A DNA stretch of 64,000 nucleotides from Armigeres subalbatus (GCF_024139115.2 NC_085140.1:435697260-435761259), one strand, 5' to 3'. Shown: positions 9,933 to 22,709, numbered from the stretch's first letter. Program-made: numbers and translations. The notes: a model not told the origin generated them from the sequence alone.

Positions 9933-12900
9933 GGGTCATTCCATATGAAGTGACCGAGAAAAAATGCAAACGTGCAATCGACTTTCTTAGAATTGAATGA
10001 AATTTTGACCAATTGTTTATGTATGGGTTATACCCCAAAAACCAAAATTTCGTGGTGATTGGACCTCCCCACGATTAATAAGACCATCCCCCTTTTCAGA
10101 CAAATGTATGAAACTCATCATATTGTTTTGTACATATCTCTGGAACTGTGAGGTCTATAATGAATCTAAGGTAACCATTCGAAAGAAGATTTTTCAAGGA
10201 ATAGGTACCATGTACCAAGGAAAATAATTTGTTGGTGTGCAGTGTTGCCAGTAAACAATTTTTATGTTTTTGTTAGAAAAATGCATTTTTTACCCAATGA
10301 GTATATTTTTATTCAGGAAATAACCTTACCAACGTGTTCTTTGACCATTTTTACATTGGAAACGCTTAAAACCCCGAGGTACTATGTTCCGATTTTGAGA
10401 TACAGGATTTAAAAAATGAAAAGTCCTTTTTTCACTGTGAACATTGTAGTTTTTTTTACTGATTTCTGAACATACACACATATACGCATTGACACATACA
10501 TAACACACATACACAGCTCGATTGGCTGCTTCCCCACTTACAGCGTTTGAAATTTATATGGAGATTAGTATGGAAAAATGTATTTTTTGCGTTAATTATT
10601 TATCGTTAATTCAATCATCTGACTCAATACTGAGAGATGCTGAAAGAGTTTGCTGAAGAATAAGCATTGCTGGAAATATTACAACGCTTTGAAGATTGAT
10701 TGTTGGAATCATATGCAAGAAATCAATGTTTCTGCCAGCACTATCTGGTCAACTGTCCTTACTATGTCTGAAACTCGATTATGCATATGTACAACATGTG
10801 ATAGATTTAGTTCGGAAAAGGTATTGGAGGGTAATCGCCCCATCGGTGGGCTTTGATCCCACTGTCCTTGTTAGACGGAAAAAACATTTCTCTTTCCGGA
10901 ATTTTCCATTAAAAATTAATCTGAATAACTACAATTTGTTCCTCAGCACTAAAAGATTAAAATTTTTGAAATAACACTCAGTTGAATTATTGGTACACGT
11001 AGTTTGGTAGTTCTGGTAGAATAAACAATTTTGGTCGTCGTTCCAGCAAGGCTCCTTCTTCTTCAAAGATTTTCGGCATCCTTAGGGTGAACTATTAAAA
11101 ATTGAAACAATATGTCACATGGCTTACGAAAATCTGAATTCTCTAGGAGTAAAAAATGCAAAAAATATAGCGAAAGTATATACAGCAAATATTATCCATT
11201 TATTTTCAAAATACAGCAAATAAAATCATTATCTCAAAGAAGACCATTTTTATGATGTTTGTTTGTTCGGTCTACTATTTTCATACTTTGATAATATACA
11301 CACACAGTTAACAATTTTTGATTACATGGTGAGTGATAGAGAGCTCATGGCTATCGTCAAATCACATTAACGTGCTGTGAAGTGTGGGTTTGATAAAGTA
11401 GTAGTAAGATAAAAACTTTTCGTGGATAATTCTGCTCTAGTGGTCTAGTATTGACATTAAGGTCTTCTTCTCCCTTTGATTTAGCTACAAAATACGTTTA
11501 AAAATTGCATCCAACGTTTTTCGCCATTTTCAACCCTTTTACCTCCCACCTGTCACAAATAGTCACAAATCACTAACCCTCTCCTTCTGTACCTGTTTAC
11601 AAGTACCATTTACATAATGATTTGCCTTTTCATACATTATTTTTCCATAATAACATAGTCTACTTCCTTATGAGCTAATTTATTTTTATCTTTCTCGTAC
11701 ACTTAGTGTACCGAAAGGCTTTATGTTCGCTCCAAAAACATTTTTTTATAGAAGGCGGGAGACCCATAGTGTTGTATACCAATCGACTCAGCTCAACGAA
11801 TTGAGGTGATGTCTGTGCGTGTATGTGTATGTATGTGTGTGCATAAAAAAAAATTTCATCCACTATTTATGGGCTTGCTTTTAACCGATTTGTTCGCACC
11901 ATGTTGCATTTTACGGGAAATCCTGTCCCATTGTTTCCTATTAAAATTTTACTGATTGGGATTATGGGCTCGAAAGTTATGGTCAAAATACTATTTCCAT
12001 AATGAACGAGAAAGGCACCATTACAGCTAGGTTAATTAATCAGGGTTTTTTAGATAACCATATCGTTTCTTTTGTCGTAATTGCCTCTCGTATGTCTTTC
12101 CTTTGTTGTTTTTTAGAAAATGTTTGTTTCACGGTGATTTCGATGTCTCGTAACAGTAATGAAACAATAATTTCATTAATGTTTTCGTCATCGTCATAAA
12201 TTTAGTATTGTTCGTTTCCTCCTTCCCTACTGTGATACTGTATTCCCTAATCCAGATTGAAACACGAGTCTTTCGGTTCACTTAATCTAACGTTAATTTG
12301 TGAGAATAAAATAGTATAAAGATTTCGGCTCCGTAACGCTCAACGGCATATGAGCCGAGTGCTTTCGAAATTAATAAATGTTCTATAAAATTAAAAAAAA
12401 TCTTTCCATAGCAGGTGAAATAGTATGGTATCTATGTAAGTAATAGTTAATAGTACGCTCTACAACAATACAGAAAAGCTGTTCCTTCCAAAGTGACTAC
12501 GTTGCCAAGTACATTATTTTCTATTCAAAGGCTCAAGTTACATGTTTTACAATTTATTTGAAGAAAACAATATCTTCGAATTCTTGGCAATTCCATAAAA
12601 GGTAAAGGTTCGGTATGCATAACAAAATCTTATGTGATTGATAAGTTCCAAATAAATCATATAATATTCAGAACTCCATAACTCGAGAACGGCTCATAGT
12701 ACCTTGGGGTTTCGAGTGTTTCTTATACAAAATTTCCTGGAGAACACGATGCTGGTGTTATTTTTCAAATAAAAATATACTCATTGGCAGAAAAATACGA
12801 TTTTATACTTAAAACGCAAAAACAATAGAGTTGGCCACACTTCTACTCAAAATCGATATTTTTCTCAAAAAGTTTGAAAAATTCTCTTCAAAATGCATAA

Positions 12901-13130
12901 AAAGAAGTTATTTGTAGCTTAAAAACTGTCCAAGATATGAGTTGTTCAAAAATATGTTTTTTACAAATCGTCAAAAACGGGGGGGTGCTCCCATTTGCCG
13001 AGGGGTTGTCCAATCATCAAATAAATTTGGATTTTTACAAATAATCGATAGATAAACAAATCCACGAAATTTGATTAAAATCTGTGAAAGTCGATTACAA
13101 GTGGTTCGGTCACTTGGTATGGAATGACCC
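9933..13130. mobile_element. Long-TIR foldback element, diverged (~3.2 kb)
   Basis: The left end reads GGGTCATTCCATATGAAGTG and the right end is the complement of GGGTCATTCCATACCAAGTG. Similarity continues inward for roughly 400-500 bp: both arms share AATCGACTTTC, AATGAGTATATTTTTATT and, further in, CGAGGTACTATG-type blocks (left about 10299-10385, right about 12700-12785). Both outer ends abut ATAT. No transposase frame is visible. The interior holds a CA tract (10470-10515) and a family A fragment (11690-11850). Arms are much diverged, so it is an old, non-autonomous copy. Confidence 0.75.
11690..11850 (+). repeat. Family A fragment with GT microsatellite
   Basis: TCTCGTACACTTAGTGTACC, then GAAAGGCTTTATGTTCGCTCC, GACCCATAGTGTTGTATACC and GAATTGAGGTGATGTCTGTG, then a GT tract. 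It matches the start of the 7540-7680 copy and lies inside the 9.93-13.13 kb foldback. The microsatellite sits at the same internal position in each copy. Confidence 0.65.
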
Positions 13131-13139
13131 ATATTTTTC

Positions 13140-15330
13140 TTAGATTTCCTGTTTGTTTCCCTAATTTGTTCGTTACCCATGATTTACAATATTCCAAATT
13201 AAACATCTCAAATTCATTCTGCATCTATGTATTATTTTAACCTGCATACCTTGTTTTGGATCGCTCATCAATCACGGGACCGGATTCATCCCACTCAAGT
13301 CAATGACAGTACTTGAAGCATTGATTTCCATTCCAACATCGCAGTTCGAACAAAGTCGAGTTCAAGCTGCCATCTGCCTCCAGTACCATATAATCCTCGA
13401 ATGGTCATCATACGTCTTCCTAATTCGCCGTTCGGTCCTCTACTTAACCACTCATCAATCGACGTTTGTCCATCTAGTCCGCTCATGATCCGATTCGTTC
13501 AATCATTTCCGCCAATTTCCCCACACTCACTCACGCACGCGGGGCACTTTTGATTTTCAGTCGGTTGTTTTATTGTCAGCTTTGGGAAGCCATCACCACC
13601 TCCCATCTGCCCACTATTATTTCGCGGAAAATAAACATCGTACAGTCCACTCGTTGGCAACCTGGTCCCGTCCCATTGGTCATGTCATCACGTGACGGTC
13701 ACGGCGCCGTGCTATTGGGAAGTTTGAAGTATCAAAACATTACTTCTGCTACCATAAACCGGGGTTAATTTGACCATTCTTCAGTACAGTTATAGCACCA
13801 TCTCCAAATGTAATTTATGCTAACTCAAAATTTGGTTCAATTAAAACCTTATCGCTGTTCAAACTGTTTTTTATTTTATGTCCAATAAACTTCCCATAAA
13901 TATATGAATTCCTTATAATCAGGATGACTATAATTTTGAATAGATTTTCATATTTTGAACCTTTAAAGTTTTATATTTTTCATTATTATTTGAATGACTA
14001 AGCTAATTTTGGGAATAAATTCGAAAATTGATCAACATGCCCTTATATCACGGTGCCCCGGATGGGCGCCGTTTCGTTCGGAGATGGGCATTTTTCTCCA
14101 TTCCGAAGGGTCGTGTCGTTCGTTGGACGTGTACAAACGAGCGGCATCCGATCCAGTGCTGCTTCCTCGCTTATGTTTCACATTCACCGGATTGGGAAAA
14201 AAGTGGTTTTTATTAGGATGATCGCCGGTTGAAACAACAAAGCAACAAATATGAGTGGTGCCGAACCGAGCGAGATTTAATATGCAAATGTCGAATTCAC
14301 CACCACGCGACGGCTGCCATTATGCGTTCGATGCAACCCTGCCCGTGCGGTGCGCCGGAGAGCATGGCGGTGGATGTTTAATCGTTGCGCAATGGATTAG
14401 ATCATAATTTGTAGCTGCTGGTTAGTTGCGTTTGTTGAATACGATCAAAACATACTATGCATCAGGAAGCTTGCGAGTTATGCATTATACATACGTAGGA
14501 AACGTAGCTTCTGATTGAAATGAGAGAACGAGAGCACGAAAAGTGTTGTTTACAGGTGAGAAACACATTAGTCTAATTGTTAAAAGCTCTTCGTAATCGA
14601 TTGTACATGAGAGTAACTGAAAGCATCAAAATTACGTAAAACTTCAAGCTAAATATTCAACCTCCTTTTAAAATATAGATATATCTATATTTTAAAAATT
14701 ATAGAATATATGTTATCATATTGTAATAGTAGTGTAATAGAAAACATTACTGGTATTGCAATCTACCGAATACATACGTAGTTACTATTCTCAATCAGAG
14801 CCCGATCGCGCTATAGTATCCAATGTAAAACCCAACGACTCTGAACTCGCGGATCTGATACTCTTATGAGCAACACAGTACCTATATGGTTAGCAAATTA
14901 GTTTCAAATGTTTCGCATTCTTCTGATCTCATAGCAGGTTTGCGTTCTCGATGAAAACCACTCCCATGATATAAATTAATGATCTTGCTGAAATCGACAC
15001 AAAAGCGCCACAGGATGAAACCATTTATCAGAAAATTGCAATCAAGTGTCAATCATCATTGGGCATTAAAAAAATGCTAATTCAATTTATATGGCTTCAT
15101 CTGTTTAGTAAACCTTAAGTTGTGGATTTTGTTTTGCATGAACACTATTCGTACTTACTCGTTGAAGATGCTGCTTCATTACAGACTATTTCTTACTTGT
15201 TGGCTTTCTATTTGCTGCCATTGCCGACTCATAGCAGGTCGTTTAGAATTTCTACTATTACTAACTGCGAACATTCATGAGGCCAACATTGTTATGTTCA
15301 AACAAGTAGTACCGGACCGGAAATCGAAAC
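13140..15330. other. Apparently single-copy non-coding region
   Basis: No repeat family seen elsewhere in the window appears here apart from a short AT palindrome at about 14668-14698 (TTTTAAAATATAGATATATC and its complement). The 14030-14420 part is GC-richer than its surroundings (for example GGATGGGCGCCGTTTCGTTC). Open frames up to 75 codons are overlapping and motif-free. It could hold intronic regulatory DNA, but nothing proves it. Confidence 0.4.
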
Positions 15331-15339
15331 CATCCAGGA

Positions 15340-15480
15340 GAGTTTGAAGAATATAATTTTCAATTGAAATTGAGCTTCTGATTTTTTTTAACGGGAAGAG
15401 TCATCAAATCAATTTCAATGAAATTTGACATGCGATTACACAAACTTCACAAAACCGTCAGAATCTGGAAGGATACCATA
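15340..15480 (+). repeat. Diverged 153-bp satellite relic, left part
   Basis: Blocks TTTTCAATTGAAATTGAGCT, ATCAATTTCAATGAAATTTG, ACATGCGATTACACAAACTTC match in order the 153-bp monomer at 27.9-28.9 kb. The relic ends at the 21-bp target duplication of the next element and resumes at 15859. Confidence 0.6.
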
Positions 15481-15837
15481 AGCATAAGCAGTGTTACGGT
15501 GTAATTCGTAGATTGTACACTAGTGATACTCATGTTTTACTTTTGAGATCCTTATCTAGGATGCTATCAGAAATCAAGAAGGGGAGTGGTCCCTGATTCC
15601 AGTCTTAAAAAAGAATAACAAAAGCATGAGGATTACTACTCCTGGCCACGCCCATCGTCACCGTAACTAGGGAGAGGAAGGAAGTGTTGATGTGGTACTT
15701 ACTTAACGACAGGCCGCCGACTTAGCGACACCCTAATAAGTACCACGGAGTTGGATAATGAGGAAGGTATTCGTTAGGTCAGGATTTGCCTGTAGCTGGC
15801 AATGTAACCGTGGTAGATCTTACCCCGTTACGGGTCA
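15481..15837. mobile_element. 357-bp short retroinsertion or TIR element with 21-bp target duplication
   Basis: A 21-bp direct repeat beginning AGAATCTGGAAGG is found perfectly at 15460-15480 and 15838-15858. The insert contains CCTGGCCACGCCCATCGTCA and GCGACACCCTAATAAGTACC, blocks also present inverted at 37005-37185. Such a long duplication fits LINE-mediated insertion. However, the insert ends (GTTACGGTGTAA / TACCCCGTTACGG) look weakly inverted, so its class is uncertain. Confidence 0.8.
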
Positions 15838-15858
15838 AGAATCTGGAAGGATACCATA

Positions 15859-16085
15859 TAACATTTACACTTATTTTCTGCAGTTTTAATCTAGGCCGGA
15901 TTCAGGTCCACAGCCGGGGCATTGAATTTTCTCGAATGGAACTAAAAATACGGCCTGACAAATTTCTAGCACATCAATTTCAATTGAAAATGGCATTCTT
16001 AGAACTTTTGACCAGCTTTTGTGAAGTAAAAGCATTTGCTCGAATTTTCGGAAGGTTCAATTCCAATGGAAATACCATCCTCTGA
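15859..16085 (+). repeat. Diverged 153-bp satellite relic, right part
   Basis: Contains TAGGCCGGATTCAGGTCCAC and ATTTCAATTGAAAATGG then TTTTGACC, in the order of the 153-bp monomer seen at 27.9-31.2 kb. It continues the relic interrupted at 15480. Confidence 0.55.
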
Positions 16086-16436
16086 GCACCTGATTAGAGA
16101 TGTGCGCCTTTGTCGACGTTTGATTCAATAGAGCGCCGTATATTGGCGTGGCGATTTTTCCAGTTCTAAAATATCCTGAGATTAATATAAATATACTCGA
16201 GATACTATTTGAAACTTTCTCGGGAAATTATCCAAAGCTCATTGGTACCAGTAAAGACATTAAAAATAAATCTTTGAACTAAGCTCTAGGAACAAGAATA
16301 TCCCAATGTTCTTCGCATTCATTATTAAAAATTGATTTGATATTCGTCTTATATCCAATGGAAATTGTACTTATGTTCCCCAAACATTTTCGTACACCCA
16401 TATTATATTGATTTTATTTTTTATGTTTTGGCGTAA

Positions 16437-16514
16437 ACTGCCGCGAATCGTATATTTGTCCCATATGAATAGGAAACCCAACAAATATGGGACATATATG
16501 CGATTCACGGCAGT
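16437..16514. mobile_element. Hairpin mini-MITE (~78 bp)
   Basis: ACTGCCGCGAATCGTATATT on the left pairs with AATATGGGACATATATGCGA plus TTCACGGCAGT on the right, giving arms of about 29 bp with three mismatches around an ~18-nt loop. It would fold into a stable stem. Confidence 0.75.
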
Positions 16515-16646
16515 AAACTACGTCTAATGGGAAGACTCGGATACAGGATGTAAAATAAAATTTTCAAATTTGGGGACCGTCACGAAATCATGTAAGATTT
16601 GTATCATTAATAGGACCTTTATCTTTCAGTGGATTTTATAGATTTA
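16515..16646 (+). repeat. Dispersed repeat family C, copy 1, split by the pogo-like element
   Basis: Reads AAACTACGTCTAATGGGAAG, ACTCGGATACAGGATG and CCGTCACGAAATCATGTAAG. It matches 16795-17030. Its missing right part continues at 24121-24205 after the inserted element, so the two flanks together give an interrupted copy. Confidence 0.7.
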
Positions 16647-16794
16647 TACAGGTAAACTTCGATATAACGTACATATCGATTTCAAGTTTGTACGTTATAT
16701 CGAATTGTACGTTATATCGAAGCATGAGTAATCATCCTTATTTTACACTACATAAATGTTGTACTATCATGTACTTTACGGGCGAATTTTTTTT

Positions 16795-17035
16795 TTTACG
16801 TAAACTACGTCTAAGGGGAAGACTCGGATACAGGGTGACAAATGAAAATTTCCAAATTCGAGACCGTCACGAAATCATGTAAGATTTCAAACGTTAATAG
16901 CTCCTTTATTTTTCAATGGATTTTCGAGATTTTATTATCATTCGAATCGGAAACTCTCCAGCAATTTTTTAAGCCCATTGGAACTATTGATTATTAATGT
17001 AAAAACATTGAAAATTCCAATTCTTTACCAACCCA
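16795..17035 (+). repeat. Dispersed repeat family C, copy 2 (uninterrupted)
   Basis: AAACTACGTCTAAGGGGAAG, then GATACAGGGTGACAAATG, CCGTCACGAAATCATGTAAG and, further on, CATTCGAATCGGAAACTCTC. It serves as an empty-site comparison for the split copy at 16515-16646 plus 24121-24205. Confidence 0.7.
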
Positions 17036-17500
17036 GTAAAATTTCAGAGTTTCGTTACGACCGCCATCTGGTGCCGTTGGTTCTTGCGCTCTACTTTTGT
17101 GCGGTGATTCGCACAAAAAGTACAACAATAGAACAAGAGCAATGACCGGGGTCGGAGCAAAAAATAGTGTTTATGGAAAAGTGCTGCAGATGCTGGACAT
17201 GTAGAAGTATGCAAGAGGTGATCATTAAAATTGATTATCATCTATAAACAAGATTGTCTTTTTAATTAGGCAGCACCCCTTTAAAATAACACTTCAAAGA
17301 TCACACAACAGTCGGAGAAAGTAAAGGCATCATCACCACTGCGGAATAATAAATTTGGGGTTTTTAAATAAAAATTTTTAATTGTCATATCAACAATTTT
17401 CATATATTGAGTTACGCTATTCGAAAAACTACACATTATACGCGGCAAAACGTTTACCAAAACGAACCTCGTTACCTCCCGACCACACATTGAAGGTTTT

Positions 17501-17697
17501 AGGGACACGGCAGGTATTTTCGTCTGTTCGTCATAGTCTCGAAAACCAACAAAAGAGACGCTTTTTTGTAAAACTCATACGTACCAAATCGTAAGCTCAG
17601 GAGAAACGTTCTGCTATATTGGAGTTCTAGCAAATGTACGTTGCTTTCATTGGTTTTAGCCCCTATGACGATGGACGGAAATACCTGCCGTATCCCT
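17501..17697. mobile_element. 197-bp MITE
   Basis: The left end AGGGACACGGCAGGTATTTT is matched by the complement of the right end (AGGGATACGGCAGGTATTTC), followed by CGTC in both. TIRs are about 24 bp with two mismatches. It has no coding content and lies inside the pogo-like element. Confidence 0.75.
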
Positions 17698-18207
17698 ATT
17701 ATTCTCAAATATCATCTGTTGGTTCTCTTTGTAATTACATCTGGCCTGGCAGAAACAGAGTAACAACCGTGGCAGTCAATCATGCTCATGCTTAAACGGT
17801 GGCATCAGTTGTCTTTATAGAACTTCCCTAATTTTTAGCAGATTTGGTTGTAATTTGACTTAGCACGCGCGATTTGAAGTTTGAGAATTACTATGAAAAC
17901 AGTAACTTTTTTGGAAAACCGTTTTGCAATGTTGCTCATTAATATATAAAAATATATGAGTACGTTGGCAACATAGGAAAATTAGCGAGCGAATAAATCG
18001 TTTTTGTTGCGAAGCAATTTGCTGCTAATATTAAGGAAATACTAAATCGTGGGAAATTCAATTGAGCACGTAAAAGAATAACATATCAATAATGAGCATT
18101 TTTGTTTTCATTATAACTTGCTTACGAAATCTATCGGTTCGCAGCAATAACTGTCTTACAGAATGGGAAATATTCTTCGAAATCTTCGGGTTGATTATAT
18201 TTAGGAG

Positions 18208-20233
18208 GAGATCCTCCAGTGCCGGATACATAACTCATTTCACAAAAAAAACTCTAACTATCCGGATTATGTTTCCTTTTATACCTTATACATAAAATAT
18301 GGCCGTTGATGATTCTTACAAGCTATATTTGATCATTTGAACACGTTTTACGACGATAAATTTTAGAGAAAAATTTCACGGTTTAGAAAAATGTCTCCTA
18401 GCACCGGATACTATTGCATCAAATGTTCAAATATTGTTCAAATGTGACTAAGTTCCTGTTACATGAGTAAAGACATCATTCGGAATAATCATATTTTTCA
18501 CGTGCCTCAAGCTGTAAATATTCAAAATTGTTAGTAGAGCTTATTTGACTCTTCAGATAATTTTTTTACATCTTAATCCAAATTCTCACCGTTTTGAATG
18601 TCCTCTTCAATTTTTGTTTCTGCTAATTTTTGTGGCTTTCGCAGGAAGAAGAAACAATTGAATTGAAGTAAGTGTAACCAAACAGGTGTAAAAAATGGCT
18701 ATGAAAAATCTCAATGTCCGAACACCACAATTACATGGTACATCTAATAAACCATCATCATTATTCAAAATATGGCTAATATCGACCATCTTCACATAAT
18801 CAAAATGCCATGCAATGCATGCAGTAACATGAAACATCAAAATTTTAAGCATTTTTATTCAATTTCAAATTTTGTACAAAGCTTACTACATGAAGATCTG
18901 ATATCCCCTGCCTTTAAAAGCCTTTTCAATAGCTTCCTTTTGTACTTAATAAGTTGAAGGAGGAGCTCTGCAAGTTAAGAAGTGTCCGGTATTGGGAGGT
19001 GTCCTACGCTGAGGGATGTCCCCTAAATAGTTAATAAGCCGCCTCACGAAACGATCTTTTCACATACAGGGCGATTTCCATACAATATACAAACTACAAA
19101 CAAAATTTCAATCACTCTAAGCTCTAAGCAAATTAATTATTATCTTATGATCTGCTTTACGTAGTTTACGTCGGGCGGTCGTATCTTGTATATAACCCTT
19201 CTGATTTTTTTTATAATGCTCAGCTAGCAGTGTGAAACAGCTTTTCTTGTGAACAATTCCTACCAACTTGTTTGTTGCTAAGAAAAATGACCCGAAGAAT
19301 TGTATTCGTCATTTTATTTCTATATGAAGTACAGGAAATAAGAGGCTTAGAGGCACTGGAAACACAAGGCTTCCTTTTCGTTGCACCGTTTATTTTATTT
19401 ATTGAGTATCCGCGATCTTTAGTGGATTTAAACTAGGGCACGATAGGGCACGTGACTCGCCAAATTGAATATGTTCATCATAAATATTTAATTATAAACG
19501 CCAACATTATTCTGAAAAAAAAGCTGATATCAGGGTAATTTTTATCAATTATATTCAAAATTTCCGATGGAATTTCTAGAGAAGTTCCTGAATAAAAGTC
19601 TGGAGAATTTTATGATTTTTTCATCGGAAATTCCTTTGATATTTTTTCAGAGATTTCTTTAGGAATTCTTTTCCTCAATTAAACCATACAAAATACCTGA
19701 ATTCTATCCGATATTTTGTTGAATGTATTCTTCCAGAAATTTTATTACTTTCTTGAAGGAATTTTCAACAAAATGTTTGAAGGAATTTTTGATGGAATTT
19801 TCAACGAAAAAGTCAAAGATTTCTCAAAGGGATATGCCAAGAAATTCCAAACGGCATTTCCAAACTATTTCCCAAAGGAATGCCTAAAAAATCAAAAGAA
19901 TTCTCCAAAGCATTTTCCGCTGGTATAACCGAAAAACATTCTAAAGGAATTTCCTGAGAAATGTTTAAAGAAATTCCGAAGAAAATTCCAGAGGAATTTC
20001 CGAAGAAATTTCTGAAAGAAAAAACTGGGAATATCCAAAGTAATTTCCTACAGAAAGATCTGAAATATTTGCTGGAGAAAGTTCTAAACGAATTTCTGGA
20101 GGACTTTTTAGAAAATCCTTTTTTTTTTTAATTGTTATTAACGTCTTTTTTTATTTTAATTCAGAAATTAAGTTCTACGCTAACAGGAATTTCTGAAGAA
20201 ATTTGCTAAGGTATTTACGAAATAATCTCCATA
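18208..20233 (+). repeat. 2.03-kb tandem duplication, unit 1
   Basis: Starts GAGATCCTCCAGTGCCGGAT and ends GAAATAATCTCCATAG. The next 2.03 kb repeats it almost base for base; offsets are 2028 at 18607/20635 and 2029 at 19716/21745. Differences are a handful of substitutions and 1-2 bp indels (for example AACATGAAACATC versus AACGCGAAACATC). It has no credible gene: its open frames (81, 61 and 70 codons) are identical shadows in both copies. Confidence 0.92.
19560..20220 (+). repeat. Degenerate GGAATTTCC-type array (in unit 1; again at 21590-22660)
   Basis: Irregular spaced copies of GAAATTCC/GGAATTTCC separated by roughly 8-12 bp, such as AAGAAATTCCGAAGAAAATTCC (in parts) and GAGGAATTTCCGAAGAAATT. 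The same motif family builds the 24-bp minisatellite at 28.99 kb and the arrays at 45.7-47.4 and 54.0 kb. The 70-codon frame at 19716-19928 arises from this periodicity. Confidence 0.7.
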
Positions 20234-22263
20234 GAGATCCTCCAGTGCCGGATACATAACTCATTTCACAAAAAAAAAACTCTAACTATCCGGATTATGT
20301 TTCCTTTTATACCTTATACATAAAATATGGCCGTTGATGATTCTTACAAGCTATATTTGATCATTTGAACACGTTTTACGACGATAAATTTTAGAGAAAA
20401 ATTTCACGGTTTAGAAAAATGTCTCCTAGCACCGGATACTATTGCATCAAATGTTCAAATATTGTTCAAATGTGACTAAGTTCCTGTTACATGAGTAAAG
20501 ACATCATTCGGAATAATCATATTTTTCACGTGCCTCAAGCTGTAAATATTCAAAATTGTTAGTAGAGCTTATTTGACTCTTCAGATAATTTTTTTACATC
20601 TTAATCCAAATTCTCACCGTTTTGAATGTCCTCTTCAATTTTTGTTTCTGCTAATTTTTGTGGCTTTCGCAGGAAGAAGAAACAATTGAATTGAAGTAAG
20701 TGTAACCAAACAGGTGTAAAAAATGGCTATGAAAAATCTCAATGTCCGAACACCACAATTACATGGTACATCTAATAAACCATCATCATTATTCAAAATA
20801 TGGCTAATATCGACCATCTTCACATAATCAAAATGCCATGCAATGCATGCAGTAACGCGAAACATCAAAATTTTAAGCATTTTTATTCAATTTCAAATTT
20901 TGTACAAAGCTTACTACATGAAGATCTGATATCCCATGCCATTAAAAGCCTTTTCAATAGCTTCCTTTTGTACTTAATAAGTTGAAGGAGGGAGCTCTGC
21001 AAGTTAAGAAGTGTCCGGTATTGGGAGGTGTCCTACGCTGAGGGATGTCCCCCTAAATAGTTAATAAGCCGCCTCACGAAACGATCTTTCACATACGGGG
21101 CGATTTCCATACAAAATACAAACTACAAACAAAATTTCAATCACTCTAAGCTCTAAGCAAATTAATTATTATCTTATGATCTGCTTTACGTAGTTTACGT
21201 CGGGCGGTCGTATCTTGTATATAACCCTTCTGATTTTTTTTATAATGCTCAGCTAGCAGTGTGAAACAGCTTTTCTTGTGAACAATTCCTACCAACTTGT
21301 TTGTTGCTAAGAAAAATGACCCGAAGAATTGTATTCGTCATTTTATTTCTATATGAAGTACAGGAAATAAGAGGCTTAGAGGCACTGGAAGCACAAGGCT
21401 TCCTTTTCGTTGCACCGTTTATTTTATTTATTGAGTATCCGCGATCTTTAGTGGATTTAAACTAGGGCACGATAGGGCACGTGACTCGCCAAATTGAATA
21501 TGTTCATCATAAATATTTAATTATAAACGCCAACATTATTCTGAAAAAAAAGCTGATATCAGGGTAATTTTTATCAATTATATTCAAAATTTCCGATGGA
21601 ATTTCTAGAGAAGCTCCTGAATAAAAGTCTGGAGAATTTTATGATTTTTTCATCGGAAATTCCTTTGATATTTTTTCAGAGATTTCTTTAGGAATTCTTT
21701 TCCTCAATTAAACCATACAAAATACCTGAATTCTATCCGATATTTTGTTGAATGTATTCTTCCAGAAATTTTATTACTTTCTTGAAGGAATTTTCAACAA
21801 AATGTTTGAAGGAATTTTTGATGGAATTTTCAACGAAAAAGTCAAAGATTTCTCAAAGGGATATGCCAAGAAATTCCAAACGGCATTTCCAAACTATTTC
21901 CCAAAGGAATGCCTAAAAAATCAAAAGAATTCTCCAAAGCATTTTCCGCTGGTATAACCGAAAAACATTCTAAAGGAATTTCCTGAGAAATGTTTAAAGA
22001 AATTCCGAAGAAAATTCCAGAGGAATTTCCGAAGAAATTTCTGAAAGAAAAAACTGGGAATATCCAAAGTAATTTCCTACAGAAAGATCTGAAATATTTG
22101 CTGGAGAAAGTTCTAAACGAATTTCTGGAGGACTTTTTAGAAAATCCTTTTTTTTTTTAATTGTTATTAACGTCTTTTTTTATTTTAATTCAGAAATTAA
22201 GTTCTACGCTAACAGGAATTTCTGAAGAAATTTGCTAAGGTATTTACGAAATAATCTCCATAG
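20234..22263 (+). repeat. 2.03-kb tandem duplication, unit 2
   Basis: Second, nearly identical unit directly abutting unit 1. The junction shows GAG/TAG microhomology. The second unit then continues into unique element sequence (GGATTTCCGGTGGAATTCC). High identity argues for recent duplication, gene conversion, or an assembly duplicate of two haplotypes. Confidence 0.92.
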
Positions 22264-22709
22264 GGATTTCCGGTGGAATTCCTGAAGGAACTCCTCAATG
22301 AATTTCTAAAAAAAAAACTTCCGAAGAAATTCCTAAGCAAATTTTCAAACCCCTAATAATTTCCCGAAGGAATCTGTAAAGGAATTCCAGAACGAATCAC
22401 CAAAGGAATTTTTGAAGGAATATCCGAAAGAATTACTGGAATATTTTCCGTGGATCTTTCTAAAGGAGTTTCGGAAGGTTTTTACGGATAATGTTTAAAG
22501 GAATTCGTAAATATATTTCTAAATGAATAATTCGATAAATTTTCTAAGGAATTCCAGGAAGAAGTTTTGAATTCCGAAGGAACTCATTAGGTAGATTCTA
22601 AAGTAATTCTTAAAAAAAAATTTTTCGAAGAAACATTGAGGAGGAATTTAAAAATGATTTTTGGATTTATTTCCGAAGTTGTTTCCGGATGATTTTTCAC
22701 AGAAATCCC

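Noticed and set aside
18607..21957. Repeated 81-, 61- and 70-codon frames
   Set aside because: They are copied only because of the 2.03-kb duplication; some lie in the GGAATTTCC-type array, and none has a motif.
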